Translations under genes and position numbers: made by a program
The notes under the pieces: model-generated
What the model saw: only the letters and a program-made list of their open reading frames with translations
Told to the model about the DNA's origin: nothing
The model's database searches: none
From: Xanthobacter flavus
Lineage (GTDB): Bacteria; Pseudomonadota; Alphaproteobacteria; Rhizobiales; Xanthobacteraceae
Length of the DNA stretch: 64,000 nucleotides
Assembly (NCBI RefSeq): GCF_017875275.1
Contig: NZ_JAGGML010000001.1
Coordinates: 3,307,001-3,371,000, forward strand
Direction: 5' to 3'
In this document: positions 63,790 to 64,000 of the stretch, one piece after another
Numbering within the stretch: the stretch's first letter is position 1
How the letters are laid out: each line of letters starts with the position of its first letter

Positions 63790-64000
63790 CCGGGGTCAGG
63801 GAGAGGGCGGTGCCGTTCATGCAGAAGCGCAAGCCGGTCGGCGCCGGGCCATCCGGAAAGACGTGGCCCAGGTGGCTGTCGCAGGATGCGCAGCGCACCT
63901 CGATGCGGCGCATGCCGTGGGAGACGTCCTCATGGGTGACGACCGCATCCGGCGACACCGGCTGGAAGAAGCTCGGCCAGCCCGTGCCGGAATTGTACTT
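63764..64000 (-). CDS. msrB: Peptide methionine-(R)-S-oxide reductase, C-terminal part
   Basis: The gene runs off the right edge of the window; 78 codons of the C-terminal half are visible. The frame reads [20 protein letters not shown] at the edge, the MsrB entry signature, then the Zn-type [15 protein letters not shown] and the catalytic Cys in [15 protein letters not shown]. Full-length proteins are near 130-150 aa, so about half is missing. It repairs oxidised methionine. Overlaps ptrB by 26 nt. Confidence 0.93.
   Translation of the reverse strand, partial: KYNSGTGWPSFFQPVSPDAVVTHEDVSHGMRRIEVRCASCDSHLGHVFPDGPAPTGLRFCMNGTALSLTPDGEADRGA

Overview
This is a GC-rich alphaproteobacterial chromosome segment. 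Several features point to the Hyphomicrobiales, with a Xanthobacteraceae-like methylotrophic or chemo-organotrophic soil bacterium as the best guess: a CpdR-type receiver, an MmgR/suhB-type small RNA beside an inositol-monophosphatase-family gene, a ROSE-like thermometer on a small heat-shock gene, a SahR-type ArsR-methyltransferase regulator, and trimethylamine dehydrogenase feeding an ETF. No rRNA, CRISPR array, prophage or insertion sequence is visible. Codon use looks uniform, so most of the window reads as ordinary chromosome with accessory metabolic modules.

Layout. 1-7750 (minus): a trimethylamine oxidation unit of tmd, a membrane Fe-S oxidoreductase (DgcB/EtfD-like), an LRV-repeat protein, etfB and etfA. 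7.8-10.5 kb: a long dyad-containing leader, a small unknown protein, a cNMP-binding/PP2C phosphatase and a small K+ channel. 10.6-17.3 kb: typA, an L-2-hydroxyglutarate-oxidase-like flavoprotein, and a coupled DUF971 / AprA-like flavoprotein / AprB-like ferredoxin / HEAT-repeat cluster of unknown substrate. 17.4-27.6 kb: a GH13 glucosidase, an orphan TRAP binding protein divergent from an IclR regulator with two matching operators, an acyl-CoA ligase, an SDR, glpD, glpK and bluB. 27.6-33.1 kb: an Inh-type lipoprotein, an SDR, an Ada-like protein, hemH, tRNA-Val, cpdR and an N-formylglutamate amidohydrolase.

33.1-40.1 kb: two tandem minus-strand sRNA copies with their own promoters and terminators, a HisN/SuhB-like phosphatase, a 36-bp tandem repeat, a lysophospholipase, a secreted protein, hsp20 behind a three-hairpin ROSE-like leader, a D-2-hydroxyacid dehydrogenase, and a MoaD-like/BNR-propeller pair. 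40.2-45.5 kb: a TetR-controlled RND efflux pair with two operators. 45.5-53.5 kb: HdeD, an L,D-transpeptidase and the sahR-metF-metH methionine unit. 53.5-64 kb (minus): lptF-lptG-lptD-surA-pdxA-ksgA, then an S9 oligopeptidase and a truncated msrB.

How they work together. TMA oxidation yields dimethylamine, formaldehyde and reduced ETF; the adjacent membrane Fe-S protein is the likely ETF-to-quinone link. MetF, MetH and the SahR regulator close the methyl cycle, and BluB supplies the lower ligand of the B12 that MetH needs. The lpt genes build the outer membrane together with SurA. The regulatory DNA is the most unusual content: a ROSE-like thermometer, duplicated sRNAs, paired IclR and TetR operators, and a palindrome lying across the sahR start codon.
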